A stretch of 64,000 nt of DNA. Origin: Rhodobacteraceae bacterium HTCC2083. Lineage in GTDB: Bacteria > Pseudomonadota > Alphaproteobacteria > Rhodobacterales > Rhodobacteraceae. The notes under the pieces were generated by a model. That model made no database searches. It was given only the letters and a program-made list of their open reading frames with translations, and was not told where the DNA came from. The translations under genes were made by a program, and so were the position numbers. How positions within the stretch are numbered: the stretch's first letter is position 1; each line of letters starts with the position of its first letter. The stretch covers positions 872,017 through 936,016 of the forward strand of contig DS995276.1 of the NCBI GenBank assembly GCA_000156115.1, in the 5' to 3' direction. Shown in pieces: positions 1 through 8,767 of this stretch.

Positions 1-287
1 AGGATATCCGCGTCCGTCAAAAGCGCTTTTAACTGCGCTTGGCCGTCTTCCGTACGAAAATCAATTGTGACTGACTTCTTCCCACGATTGCACGAATGGA
101 AATAGGCGGCAGAAGTATCGCCCTCGCGTTCGATAAACGGCGGACCCCAGCGACGTGTATCATCGCCTTGAGGCGCTTCCACTTTTGTCACTTCTGCGCC
201 AAGATCAGAAAGGGTCTGGCCAGCCCAAGGGCCAGCCAGTATGCGCGCCAATTCGACGACTTTCAGGCCTTGAAGCGGAGCGTTCAT
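1..287 (-). CDS. CaiB/BaiF family CoA-transferase (N-terminal part)
   Basis: Only the first ~95 residues are present; the gene runs off the left edge of the window. The N-terminal pattern WAGQTLSDLGAEVTKVE followed by GDDTRRWGPPF and NRGKKSVTIDF is the standard opening of family III CoA-transferases, which move CoA between carboxylic acids such as carnitine, oxalate or itaconate. The acid used cannot be told from this part. The ATG at 287 overlaps the stop of the dsbA-like gene by 4 bp, so the two are probably translationally coupled in one transcript. Confidence 0.85.
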   Translation of the reverse strand, partial: MNAPLQGLKVVELARILAGPWAGQTLSDLGAEVTKVEAPQGDDTRRWGPPFIEREGDTSAAYFHSCNRGKKSVTIDFRTEDGQAQLKALLTDADI

Positions 288-880
288 TCCGCCAGATTTT
301 CCTCTATAATCGCAGAGAAATCAGCGTAGTTCATGTTTGAATACGGCTCACCATTGATCAAAAATGATGGGGTCGAGCCTACATCGTCGCGCTCTGCGTT
401 CTCTTGATACCAAGCGACCAAAGCCTGCGCATTGTCTGCGTCTTCAAGGCATGCATTCAACTGCGCCTCTTCCATCCCGCCTTTGAGACCGATCTTGCGA
501 AGCTCCGCAACGATCGCCGCAGGATCACCTGCGCGTGACCAAAGTGATTGTTCTTTGAACAGCAGATCCGTCATGCCGAAGAAACGATCCGGTCCCGCGC
601 AGCGCGCGATCATTGACGCCCAAAGGCCGAAACGATCAAAATAGACTTCGCGAAACACAAATTTCACTTTACCCGTGTCGACATAATCCTTCTTCAAATC
701 CTTGTAGGGACCTGCATGGAAAGACGCGCAGTGCGGGCATGTGTAGGATGCGTATTCGATGATCTCGACTTTCGCATCTGGGCTGCCTTGCACCATGTCG
801 GCGATGTCACCTTCTTGTGCGGTTGCCATGCTCAGGCTGAATAGAACCGCAGCAGCGGTGGTGACTAGGGTGCGAAGCAT
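284..880 (-). CDS. DsbA family thiol:disulfide interchange protein
   Basis: A 198-residue periplasmic thioredoxin-fold protein. Residues 1-21 look like a signal peptide ending ATA. The redox motif CPHC is at about residues 48-51, and the cis-proline loop reads TPSF near 170, as in DsbA enzymes that oxidise exported proteins. I chose the ATG at 880 because a GAGGAG ribosome site lies just upstream; a TTG at 895 in the same frame overlaps the neighbouring stop and would add five residues. It lies between a DUF721 gene and a CoA-transferase gene in a co-directional run. The exact partner (DsbB type) is not in the window. Confidence 0.9.
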   Translation of the reverse strand: MLRTLVTTAAAVLFSLSMATAQEGDIADMVQGSPDAKVEIIEYASYTCPHCASFHAGPYKDLKKDYVDTGKVKFVFREVYFDRFGLWASMIARCAGPDRFFGMTDLLFKEQSLWSRAGDPAAIVAELRKIGLKGGMEEAQLNACLEDADNAQALVAWYQENAERDDVGSTPSFLINGEPYSNMNYADFSAIIEENLAE

Positions 881-891
881 TCGGCTTCTCC

Positions 892-1398
892 TCAATTTTG
901 GGATTTGGTTAATACGTTTTGCGCAAGCCGCTCAAGGGCGTTGCGCAAATCATCGCTTTTTACACCACCGGCTGATTGCGCAGCGGCGGCTTTGATTTCG
1001 GGGGACGGCTCTGGTTTCCTGGGGGCCACAGGGCGATCAAACACAGCGCGCCCCTCAGCAAAACCAGTCGGGGCAGTTTGCGTGATTTTCACGCGACTGA
1101 TCGCGTTATAGCCATAGACCGCATTCACTTTGGCGCGGATCTGTTCCTTTTGCATCTCCAAAATCGGCGCCTGGGCACCTGTCGTGAGAAGCGTCAAAGT
1201 CGCACCGAACCCTTGGCGGCCGTAGCTCACATTCACAGGGCGCGCGATGGATGCATTGTCTTCGCCAACCACCTCTTCCCAATGGGTCAAAAGACGGGAC
1301 TGCGCAAAGCCACGGGACTCGGACGCTTTGCGAATCCGCTGCGTCAGAAGGCTCGACGTGCGAGCAAATCCTTTTGAAGGTGCGCGGCGCTGCGCCAT
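892..1398 (-). CDS. DUF721 (DciA-like) protein
   Basis: About 168 residues. The segment SRGFAQSRLLTHWEEVVGE is the hallmark of the DUF721 family; DciA members load the replicative helicase in bacteria that lack DnaC. The C-terminal half is low-complexity and Ala/Lys-rich. The start is uncertain: ATG 1398 gives the usual family N-terminus, while an in-frame ATG at 1419 has a GGAGAG site upstream and adds seven residues. It is divergent from mutY and sits just upstream of the dsbA-like gene, an arrangement I recall as common in Rhodobacterales. Confidence 0.8.
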   Translation of the reverse strand: MAQRRAPSKGFARTSSLLTQRIRKASESRGFAQSRLLTHWEEVVGEDNASIARPVNVSYGRQGFGATLTLLTTGAQAPILEMQKEQIRAKVNAVYGYNAISRVKITQTAPTGFAEGRAVFDRPVAPRKPEPSPEIKAAAAQSAGGVKSDDLRNALERLAQNVLTKSQN

Positions 1399-1492
1399 CG
1401 AATCTGTCCTACCTTGCATTTTCTTTCTCTCCGCTATCTTAGAGGGCGACGCGCTGGGTTCCAGCAAAACCGAACAAACAGGTATATAAACA

Positions 1493-2584
1493 TTGCGTGA
1501 GATCGCCGACCCTTCGACGCTTTTAGAATGGTATGACCATAATGCGCGCCTCATGCCGTGGCGCGTTAGCCCACAAGACCGGCGTGCGGGAGTGCAACCT
1601 GACCCTTACCGCATCTGGCTGTCAGAGGTGATGTTGCAGCAAACAACTGTGGCCGCCGTCAAGGAATATTTCGTGCGTTTCACGCGACGCTGGCCAAGCG
1701 TGACGGATTTAGCCGGTGCCAAAGATGCAGATGTCATGGGCGAATGGGCCGGGCTTGGGTATTATGCGCGAGCGCGCAATCTGTTGAAATGCGCGCGCGT
1801 AATTGCGGATGAGTACGATGGCATTTTCCCAAACACGCACGCAGAGCTTTTGACGCTTCCGGGCATTGGCCCCTACACCGCCGCTGCCGTGTCTTCTATC
1901 GCTTATGATCTTCCTGAAACCGTGCTCGATGGAAATGTCGAACGTGTGATGTCGCGGCTTTATGATATTCACACGCCGCTTCCAACGTCTAAGCCTGAGT
2001 TGATGGAACTTGCCCAAGCCCTTACGCCACAAAAACGCGCGGGTGATTATGCGCAAGCAGTGATGGATCTTGGGGCGACGATTTGCACGCCAAAGAACCC
2101 TGCTTGCGGGTTATGTCCATGGCGTAAGCCTTGCATCGGTCAAGCGGCTGGCACGCATTTGGAGCTGCCAAAGAAGTTACCAAAAAAAGCCAAGCCGATC
2201 CGCAAAGGCATCGCTTATATTGCGAAGCGAGTGGACGGTGCATACTTGCTGGAAACGCGCCCCGATGCAGGGCTACTTGGCGGCATGCTCGGCTGGCCCG
2301 GCACTGACTGGATCGAGGGCGAGCCTACAGAGAGACCCCCAATGAAGGCGCAATGGAAAACGCTTGCTGGCGAGGCGCGTCACACGTTCACCCATTTTCA
2401 TTTGCGTTTGGTGGTTAAAACTGCGCTGGTACCGATGGATCGTGCGTCAAAAGCTGGCGATTTTGTACCTTTGCAGGATTTTCGAGTGTCCGATTTACCA
2501 ACCGTGATGCGCAAAGTCTTTGATTTAGCCTCAGATGCGCCTAAAATCGGCCGCATGCCCAGCGCGAGGAGCAAAACGACATGA
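1493..2584 (+). CDS. mutY: A/G-specific adenine DNA glycosylase MutY
   Basis: Removes adenine mispaired with 8-oxoguanine. Of 363 residues, the helix-hairpin-helix LPGIGPYTA lies at 122-130, the catalytic Glu45 in SEVMLQQT and Asp146 in LDGNVERV. The [4Fe-4S] ligands Cys198, Cys205, Cys208 and Cys214 show C-x6-C-x2-C-x5-C spacing. The C-terminal third (about 225-350) corresponds to the NUDIX-like 8-oxoG recognition domain, with FTHFHLRL visible. The start is a TTG at 1493, only a few bases after an in-frame stop, and the next in-frame ATG would remove conserved sequence. The stop overlaps the alkB start by 4 bp (ATGA). Confidence 0.95.
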   Translation: MREIADPSTLLEWYDHNARLMPWRVSPQDRRAGVQPDPYRIWLSEVMLQQTTVAAVKEYFVRFTRRWPSVTDLAGAKDADVMGEWAGLGYYARARNLLKCARVIADEYDGIFPNTHAELLTLPGIGPYTAAAVSSIAYDLPETVLDGNVERVMSRLYDIHTPLPTSKPELMELAQALTPQKRAGDYAQAVMDLGATICTPKNPACGLCPWRKPCIGQAAGTHLELPKKLPKKAKPIRKGIAYIAKRVDGAYLLETRPDAGLLGGMLGWPGTDWIEGEPTERPPMKAQWKTLAGEARHTFTHFHLRLVVKTALVPMDRASKAGDFVPLQDFRVSDLPTVMRKVFDLASDAPKIGRMPSARSKTT

Positions 2585-3709
2585 TCTCATCTGAAACAGC
2601 CGCAAAAATGCAAAGCGCATTGCCCTTCTGGTTGTCGTTCCTGCTGATCCCCGCGATCTGGCTTGCGGCGTTTGCTGGTGGATGGTGGGTTTTGGTAATC
2701 CCTGTTATGACATGGTACCTGTTCACCGTGCTCGATATCATTGGCGGGCTGAACCTTGAGAATGTCGATCTTGAAACCGAAGAGGAACAGCTGTCGTCGT
2801 ATATCCTGCTCACGAGTGCTTGGGTGCCTATCCAGTTTCTGACAATCTTTGGGTTGATCTATTATGTTGGCCAAGCAGAGCATTTAGGCACTTGGGAAAA
2901 GATTGGTCTTTTCCTTAGCGTCGGTGTCGGCTCAGGCACGATCGGGATCAATTACAGTCACGAGTTGATGCACCAAAAGAACAAACGCGAGCGTTGGTTG
3001 GGCGATACTCTCCTGGCGATGGTGCTTTATTCGCATTTCCGGTCGGAGCATCTGCTGGTGCATCACCGCTACGTTGCGACCCCGCGCGATCCAGTTACTG
3101 CGCGTTATGGGGAAGGGTTCCATCGCTTCTTTCCGCGTGTTTTGCGCGAATGCTGGCACTCGGCCTTCAATGCTGAAAGGCAATGCTTGCGCGCAAGGAT
3201 TTGCTTGGACCGACTTAGTAACCCGTTTTCAGATATTGGACGCTTCAAGCTGGGTTCTTGCTATTGGCCTGCTGCTTGGTGGCTTCACGGGTCTTGCCCT
3301 ATTCATTTTTCAAGCTTTCATCGCGATCTGGCAGTTAGAGCTGGTGAATTACGTTGAACACTATGGGTTGACCCGCAAGCATCTGGGCGACGGTAAGTAC
3401 GAACACGTACAGCCGCGCCACTCTTGGAATGCAGCGCATAAGGCATCGAATTGGTTATTGATCAATTTGCAGCGCCATTCGGATCATCACTATAAACCTG
3501 ACCGTCGCTTTCCCTTGCTCCAGAATTATACCGAGGCTGATGCGCCACAATTGCCTTACGGCTATCCCGTGATGACAATGGCGGCGATGTATCCGCGTTT
3601 GTGGAAGCGGATCATGAACCCACGTGTGCAGCGTTGGCGGGAGATGTATTATCCCGAAATTACTGAATGGCGTGCGTATAACAAAGCGTTGAGCCCGATG
3701 CCGAAATAG
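2581..3709 (+). pseudogene. alkB: Alkane 1-monooxygenase AlkB, frame-disrupted
   Basis: Membrane di-iron hydroxylase of medium-chain alkanes. The first frame (2581 to about 3180) carries several membrane spans and the histidine boxes HELMH (127-131) and EHLLVHH (156-162). The C-terminal frame (about 3262-3709) carries NYVEHYGL and LQRHSDHHYKPDRRFP. All catalytic histidines are therefore encoded, but not in one frame. Between 3175 and 3265 the AlkB-like sequence moves through frames 1, 3, 2, 1, 3 and 2, as if one base were missing five times, mostly in short homopolymers. Either this is a dead gene or this stretch of sequence is poor. The start overlaps the mutY stop. Confidence 0.85.
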
Positions 3710-3740
3710 GGATTGCGCCGCGTGCTGCGCCGCTATGGTA

Positions 3741-3757
3741 GGGGCACTGCCCCTTTT
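3741..3757 (+). terminator. Short hairpin terminator after alkB
   Basis: GGGGC, a three-base loop ACT, then GCCCC followed by TTTT, 32 bases after the alkB stop. The stem is short, so this is a modest call. Confidence 0.45.
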
Positions 3758-3774
3758 GGCCAAAGACCAATGCA

Positions 3775-3798
3775 CTCTCGGGATATTTAAGGAAAAGG
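3775..3798 (-). repeat. Intergenic repeat, copy A
   Basis: Read on the minus strand this contains CCTTAAATATCCCGAGAG, which matches two other intergenic sites at 13512-13537 and 57571-57596 around the core CC(A/T)TAAATATCC. It lies between the convergent alkB and GMC genes, directly after the GMC stop. Confidence 0.6.
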
Positions 3799-3810
3799 GA
3801 AGCTTGGGGT

Positions 3811-5094
3811 TCAAGCGTTCAGGATCAGATCGCTTGCCTTTTCGCCGATCATGATTGCAGGCGCATTTGTGTTGCCACTGACGATTTCCGGCATAATCGA
3901 GCAATCAGCAACGCGCAGCCCCTCGATCCCGTGCACACGTAGTTTGTCATCAACGACCGACATGGTGAACGCCGAGAACTTATCCGCGCCTTTGCCGGGG
4001 TTCTCAGCAGAAAGTGGTTGAACATGAAATTGAATATCGGGCGTTTCAAGATCATCACGGGTTTTTAGGAACCCAGTCGCGAGGCTTGCCGCCATCGTCA
4101 TCGGGCCGGAGCGTGATGTGATGTACTTGAGGCCGATCTTGGCCTGCCCAAACGTCGAACCGACCTCGTCATTCAACGTTGGTTCGTGACACTTATAAAC
4201 AAGGCGCGCTTGCAGGTGATCTTGCATATTCTTGCCGACGCCTTTGAGCGGTACGACGACTTCTATGCCGTGCTCGGCCAATTGCTCAGGGTCACCGATG
4301 CCAGAAAGCATCAAGAGTTGCGGCGAATTGATTGCACCGCCGGAGATCACAATCTCTTTGCGTGCTTTGACGATCCGATCTTTCCCAGAGCGTTCTTTGT
4401 AGCGAATACCCGACGCGCGCTTGTCCTCAAAGATGATGTTTTGTGCTTGCGCATGGGTGATAATTGTCAGGTTTTCGCGCGATTTTGCAGGGCGCAGGAA
4501 GGCGGCGGCAGAAGAGCAACGTAAGCCATTTTTGGCCGTCAGCTGGAAGAAGCCGACGCCTTCTTGATCAGCACCGTTGTAATCTGGGTTAAACTTGTAG
4601 CCAGCCCCTTGTGCCGCTTCGACCCATGCGTCTGTGATAGGGCGCTGAATGCGCATGTTGGAAACCGATAGCTCACCTTGATCACTGTGGAACTCATCCG
4701 AGCCGCGCTCATTCGCCTCTGAGCGTTTGAATAACGGCAACACATCGTCCCAACCCCAGCCGACATTTCCCATTTGACGCCAGCGGTCGTAATCCTGCGA
4801 TTGTCCACGCACATAGAGCAGACCATTAAGCGAAGAAGAACCGCCTAAAACCTTGCCACGCGGCCATTCGATGGAGCGTCCGTTCAAGCCTGCGTCAGGT
4901 TCTGTTTTATAACACCAATCAACCTTAGGGTTATGGATGGTTTTGAAATAGCCAACTGGAATGTGGATCCAAGGGTTCGAATCTTTGCCACCAGCTTCGA
5001 GCAAAATAACCTTGTTCTTCGGGTCTGCGCTAAGTCGATTTGCGAGCACACAGCCTGCTGAGCCTGCGCCAACAACAATAAAATCCGCTTCCAC
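3811..5094 (-). CDS. GMC family FAD-dependent alcohol/choline dehydrogenase with internal deletion
   Basis: N-terminal FAD fold [18 protein letters not shown], the GMC signature 1 region [21 protein letters not shown] and signature 2 [15 protein letters not shown] are all present. Family members (AlkJ, BetA) are about 530 residues; this one has 427. The shortfall lies at one point, about 3955-3960, where FTMSV runs directly into VDDKLRVHG. The missing ~105 residues normally include the catalytic histidine of the HP(A/T)GT motif, so oxidase activity is doubtful although the frame stays open. The start is a GTG with GGAGGACC upstream. It faces alkB convergently, and AlkJ-type GMC enzymes act on alkanols, which fits that neighbour. 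Confidence 0.85.
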   Translation of the reverse strand: MEADFIVVGAGSAGCVLANRLSADPKNKVILLEAGGKDSNPWIHIPVGYFKTIHNPKVDWCYKTEPDAGLNGRSIEWPRGKVLGGSSSLNGLLYVRGQSQDYDRWRQMGNVGWGWDDVLPLFKRSEANERGSDEFHSDQGELSVSNMRIQRPITDAWVEAAQGAGYKFNPDYNGADQEGVGFFQLTAKNGLRCSSAAAFLRPAKSRENLTIITHAQAQNIIFEDKRASGIRYKERSGKDRIVKARKEIVISGGAINSPQLLMLSGIGDPEQLAEHGIEVVVPLKGVGKNMQDHLQARLVYKCHEPTLNDEVGSTFGQAKIGLKYITSRSGPMTMAASLATGFLKTRDDLETPDIQFHVQPLSAENPGKGADKFSAFTMSVVDDKLRVHGIEGLRVADCSIMPEIVSGNTNAPAIMIGEKASDLILNA

Positions 5095-5160
5095 AGGAGG
5101 TCCTCCAACATCAATTCAAAAAAACTCTATGCAAATTAGAAATTGTAAGCTAGCCTTTTT

Positions 5161-5179
5161 TTGAAACAAAACGTCTCAA
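5161..5179. promoter_or_regulatory. Imperfect inverted repeat upstream of the TRAP operon
   Basis: Arms TTGAAAC and GTCTCAA (6 of 7 pairs) with a 5-base spacer, about 25 bases before the TRAP binding-protein start and between two divergent genes. It is a candidate operator, possibly for the IclR regulator encoded at the end of this operon. Confidence 0.4.
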
Positions 5180-5202
5180 TAATCATCAATAGGGAGAAAA
5201 TG

Positions 5203-6435
5203 ATGGGAACGAGTGATAAAATCAATCACCTAACACGGCGCGACCTTTTCAAGGTTGCGGGTCAGTATGGCATGAGCTCCACGCTTATGGCGGCTGGCGC
5301 ATTTGGTGGCGCGATGAGCCTTGCAAACTTGGCGTCTGCGGCTGAATCCACATATGAGAAGCGCTTCGCAAAAGAGCCTAAGCACACGCTTAAGTTTGGT
5401 GCGGCTGGCTTCAACGCACGTAACCTTCTGATCGAGCGCGCTGGCGCTTTGGAATTCGCGCGTGACCTCGAATCACGCTCCGACGGTGAGATTCGTGTTG
5501 AGTTCATCGGCGATAACCAGATCTGTGGTCAGGTTTCTTGCGTTGAGAAGTGTCAGCAAGGCATTGTAGACATCTACGCGGCGTCTACACAGAACTCTGC
5601 GGGTGGCGCTCCATATCTCAACGTTTTGGACTATGCGTACCAGTTCCGTAACCGCGCAGACCAGTATCACTTCCTCTATCACCCAGATTCACAACGCCTT
5701 CTGCGTGACCCATATGAAAAGCGTCATGGTCTGAAGTTCTTGTTCTCACATGCTGAACTTCGCGGCATCCAGCTGGGTCTGAAGTGGGAAGACAAAGCAA
5801 CTGTCACATCTGTTGATCAGCTTGCTGGCACAAAGAACCGCGTTACGGGGACACAGCTTGGCCGTATCGCCATGACTGCGATGAACCTAAACCCAGTACC
5901 AGTTGCTTGGGAAGAGACGCTTGACGCGCTTAAGACTGGCCTCATCGACGGTGCGGAGACATGGTCTTCTGCTGTTGCATACGCGAACATGAGCCCTGTT
6001 GTATCACAGTCCGTATACCTCGACTTCTTCTGCGGAACAGAGCACACAGCGATGAACGCAGGCGTCTTTGACAGCCTTTCCGGCGAGTTGCAGGACGTTG
6101 TTATGGAAAGCTCCTACTGGGCACAGACACACGTTCAGGCAGCAAACGAAGCAGCTCTGGTTAAGACGGTTGGTGTTTCCGATCCGATCCTTCCAGACAC
6201 AATCTTCGCGAAGAACAACGTGCGTAACGCGTTCCTCTCCAAAGAAGAGAAGCGTAAAGCTGAAGAGATGTGCTCACCTGAGTTCCAGCCTCAGCTTTGG
6301 GAAGAGTGGCGCGAGCGTCTTAACGGTTGGTCCGGTGGTCACGACACATACCAGGACATCTACAACATCTCGCGTGAAATCGACGAGAACACACTTCCAG
6401 AGAACGTGGAGCCACGTCGCTGGTGGAAAGCATAA
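5203..6435 (+). CDS. TRAP transporter substrate-binding protein (DctP family)
   Basis: Periplasmic solute receptor of a TRAP transporter, about 410 residues. The N-terminus has a twin-arginine signal, TRRDLFKVAG, then a hydrophobic Ala/Gly-rich stretch ending LASAAE, so export is probably by Tat as a folded protein. The DctP-like core includes GIVDIYAAS and a C-terminal helix-rich part. Two ATGs are adjacent at 5200 and 5203; the second is better spaced from GGGAG. It is followed by a hairpin terminator and then the two membrane subunits. The ligand is unknown; the alkB and GMC neighbours do not settle it. Confidence 0.88.
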   Translation: MGTSDKINHLTRRDLFKVAGQYGMSSTLMAAGAFGGAMSLANLASAAESTYEKRFAKEPKHTLKFGAAGFNARNLLIERAGALEFARDLESRSDGEIRVEFIGDNQICGQVSCVEKCQQGIVDIYAASTQNSAGGAPYLNVLDYAYQFRNRADQYHFLYHPDSQRLLRDPYEKRHGLKFLFSHAELRGIQLGLKWEDKATVTSVDQLAGTKNRVTGTQLGRIAMTAMNLNPVPVAWEETLDALKTGLIDGAETWSSAVAYANMSPVVSQSVYLDFFCGTEHTAMNAGVFDSLSGELQDVVMESSYWAQTHVQAANEAALVKTVGVSDPILPDTIFAKNNVRNAFLSKEEKRKAEEMCSPEFQPQLWEEWRERLNGWSGGHDTYQDIYNISREIDENTLPENVEPRRWWKA

Positions 6436-6461
6436 GTCCAAAACGGCTTATCGACTAAACG

Positions 6462-6493
6462 AGCCGGTCCAAGGAATTTGGGCCGGCTTTTTT
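6462..6493 (+). terminator. Rho-independent terminator or attenuator in the TRAP operon
   Basis: AGCCGGTCC, a 9-base loop, GGGCCGGCT and six T residues. It sits between the binding-protein gene and the membrane subunit genes, a position that commonly makes the binding protein more abundant than the permease. Confidence 0.8.
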
Positions 6494-6554
6494 GTTCCCA
6501 GACCGCGAGAAAGCGGCATAATGGGCAGAAATAATTCATAGGGGAGGGTGCCAG

Positions 6555-7400
6555 ATGTCAATCTGGTCAGACATGTCAACAATCGTCGGTTCGACGCTTG
6601 GTGGCGATATTACATTTAAAACGGTGCAGGCGTATCGCTCAGAAGCAGCTTGGTTCGTCTTTGGACCTTTGACGATTCTAGGTGCGATTGCATTTTACTA
6701 TCGCGAACGCTTTGCAGAACGTTTGGAAGACCGCCTTGGTTATTCCGCGACCAAGATCACGCACCCGATCATTTCCGTCCTCTTGCTGCTTGGAATGCTT
6801 GCTGCATTCTTGCCGCCAATGAACGATCTGTTGAACACGATCACGCTTGGCTACCTTGCGGTACTTGTCGTCTTTGGCCCAATCCTGTTGATCATGTTTG
6901 AGCGCACACCAGAACGTACAATTGTGATTTATTGCTACATCATCATGGCCTCGATCATCTTTATTGGTGTGATCCAGCGCTTTGTCTTTTCGGTGCAGGT
7001 GCCTTGGTCCACAACCATTCCACCGCTGTTGTTCATGATCATGGCGTGGTTCGGCGCGACGTTTAACATTCGCTTGCGCACGCACCTCAGCTTTTCTGAA
7101 TTCCGCACAAAGTTTGGCCCCAAGGGTCAATTATTTTGGCTAACATTCGACAATTTCCTATGGCTCGTCTTCTGCATCATCCTCGTGACAACAATGTCGC
7201 GCACGACGGTCAACACCTACGACAATTTCGCCATTGTTCTGGGCACAGACGATACGATGCGTTGGTGGTTCATGGTTACTATGCCCGTTTGTTTCATCCT
7301 GCTCGCAACCCGCGCAGTTGAGAACGTGGTGGAAGATTTCGCCAACTACAAATCAGGTGATCCCCTGATCAAACAAGCTGTTATCGGGGGGGATGTATAA
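6555..7400 (+). CDS. TRAP transporter small membrane subunit (DctQ-like, long form)
   Basis: 281 residues with about six or seven hydrophobic segments, for example around residues 33-48, 70-90 and 95-112. Typical DctQ subunits are 150-220 residues with four spans, so this is an extended variant. Assignment rests on position: it lies between the TRAP receptor and the DctM gene, whose start overlaps its stop by one base (TAATG). A strong GGGGAGGG site lies six bases before the ATG. Confidence 0.75.
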   Translation: MSIWSDMSTIVGSTLGGDITFKTVQAYRSEAAWFVFGPLTILGAIAFYYRERFAERLEDRLGYSATKITHPIISVLLLLGMLAAFLPPMNDLLNTITLGYLAVLVVFGPILLIMFERTPERTIVIYCYIIMASIIFIGVIQRFVFSVQVPWSTTIPPLLFMIMAWFGATFNIRLRTHLSFSEFRTKFGPKGQLFWLTFDNFLWLVFCIILVTTMSRTTVNTYDNFAIVLGTDDTMRWWFMVTMPVCFILLATRAVENVVEDFANYKSGDPLIKQAVIGGDV

Positions 7401-8758
7401 TGGTTGATTCAACTTGGATTACGATCATCTCGCTGATGTGTACGTTCCTGTTTATGATGGGAACACCTGTTCTACTGGTGATCTTCTATTGGGTCGTTGG
7501 CTGTAGCTTTGTCATTGACCTCACGCTCGACAACACGGGCGGTGAGCTTTTGAACGTCTTCAAGGACGGATTTGCTTTGCTTGCGATGCCACTGTTCATT
7601 CTGACGGGTGACTTGATCAACAAATCTGGTATCGCCAAACGATTGTCCGACTTCGCGTATTCCTGCCTTGGCTGGATCCGTGGTGGTCTGGCGATGGCGG
7701 CGATTGGCGCTTGCGGATTGTTCGCAGCGATCTCTGGCTCAAACTCGGCAACGACAGCCACAATTGGTTCGATGCTTCACCCTGAAATGGTCAAAGGCGG
7801 CTATGATGAGCGCTTCTCGGCAGCGACTGCGGCGGCGGGCGGTACGGTGGGTATCATTATTCCACCCTCGATCATCTTCATCGTTTATGGCTTCCTGATG
7901 AATTTGCCGATCTCTGATCTGTTCATCGCGGGTATCGTGCCGGGGTCCTTGATGGTTCTCGCTATGATGGCGACGTGCTTCGTCGTTTGCTCGATCAACG
8001 GTTGGGGCATCATCATCGCACTGTCTTTCAAGCGTGTCTTGAAAACAGCTGTTGGCGCATGGCTTGGCTTCTTCGCAATCGGTCTGGTTCTTTGGGGGAT
8101 TTACACAGGTAAGTTCTCGCCCACAGAGGCAGCTGGTGTGACCGTTGGCTTTGGTATCATCGTTGCCCTTGCCAGCTATCCGCTGAACAAAATCATGGGC
8201 ACGACGGAGGACACACCGATCGAGGATCGCTCAGTCAGTTCGATGTTTGTTGTCGAAGGCTTCACGCTGAAAGACATCCCATCGGTTGTTGTGCGCTCTG
8301 CGCAGATCTCCGGTATCTTGGCTCCATTGATTGCTGTGTCTGTTGTGATGCAGCAGATCCTGTCGCTCTTGGGCGCTCAGGAAGTGATTGGTGGCTTTGT
8401 GACAGGCATGGGTGGTTATTATCCGGTTCTGTTCACCGCGATGGCGATTGTTTTTGTGGCTGGCATGGTTCTCGAATCCCTGCCTGTCACGATCATTCTC
8501 GCACCAATCCTTGCCCCTATTGCGGCAAGCGTTGGCGTTGATCCGATCCACTTCTCGGTGATCTTCCTTGTGGGTGCATCCATTGGCTTCATTACGCCAC
8601 CCTACGGTCTGAACCTTTATGTCGCATCTGGTGTAACTGGGGTTCCGTATTTCAGACTGCTTCGGTATTCCACGATGTACCTTGTGGCGCTGATCACAGT
8701 TTGGATTACGGTCGCACTTGTCCCAGATTTGGCGCTATACTTGGTTCCAAGTAGATAA
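7400..8758 (+). CDS. TRAP transporter large permease (DctM family)
   Basis: 452 residues, multi-spanning. The DctM signatures FAAISGSNSATTATIGSM and TVGIIIPPSIIFIVYG, plus a late LVGASIGFITPPYGLNLYV, mark the ion-coupled transport subunit of TRAP systems. Its TAATG start overlaps the DctQ-like stop. An IclR regulator follows nine bases downstream, so transport and regulation are probably one transcript. Confidence 0.93.
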   Translation: MVDSTWITIISLMCTFLFMMGTPVLLVIFYWVVGCSFVIDLTLDNTGGELLNVFKDGFALLAMPLFILTGDLINKSGIAKRLSDFAYSCLGWIRGGLAMAAIGACGLFAAISGSNSATTATIGSMLHPEMVKGGYDERFSAATAAAGGTVGIIIPPSIIFIVYGFLMNLPISDLFIAGIVPGSLMVLAMMATCFVVCSINGWGIIIALSFKRVLKTAVGAWLGFFAIGLVLWGIYTGKFSPTEAAGVTVGFGIIVALASYPLNKIMGTTEDTPIEDRSVSSMFVVEGFTLKDIPSVVVRSAQISGILAPLIAVSVVMQQILSLLGAQEVIGGFVTGMGGYYPVLFTAMAIVFVAGMVLESLPVTIILAPILAPIAASVGVDPIHFSVIFLVGASIGFITPPYGLNLYVASGVTGVPYFRLLRYSTMYLVALITVWITVALVPDLALYLVPSR

Positions 8759-8767
8759 AGAGTTCTG

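Noticed and set aside
3175-3265. Programmed frameshifting in alkB
   Set aside because: Five successive shifts within 90 bp are needed, with no slippery heptamer or following structure, and AlkB families are not known to use it.
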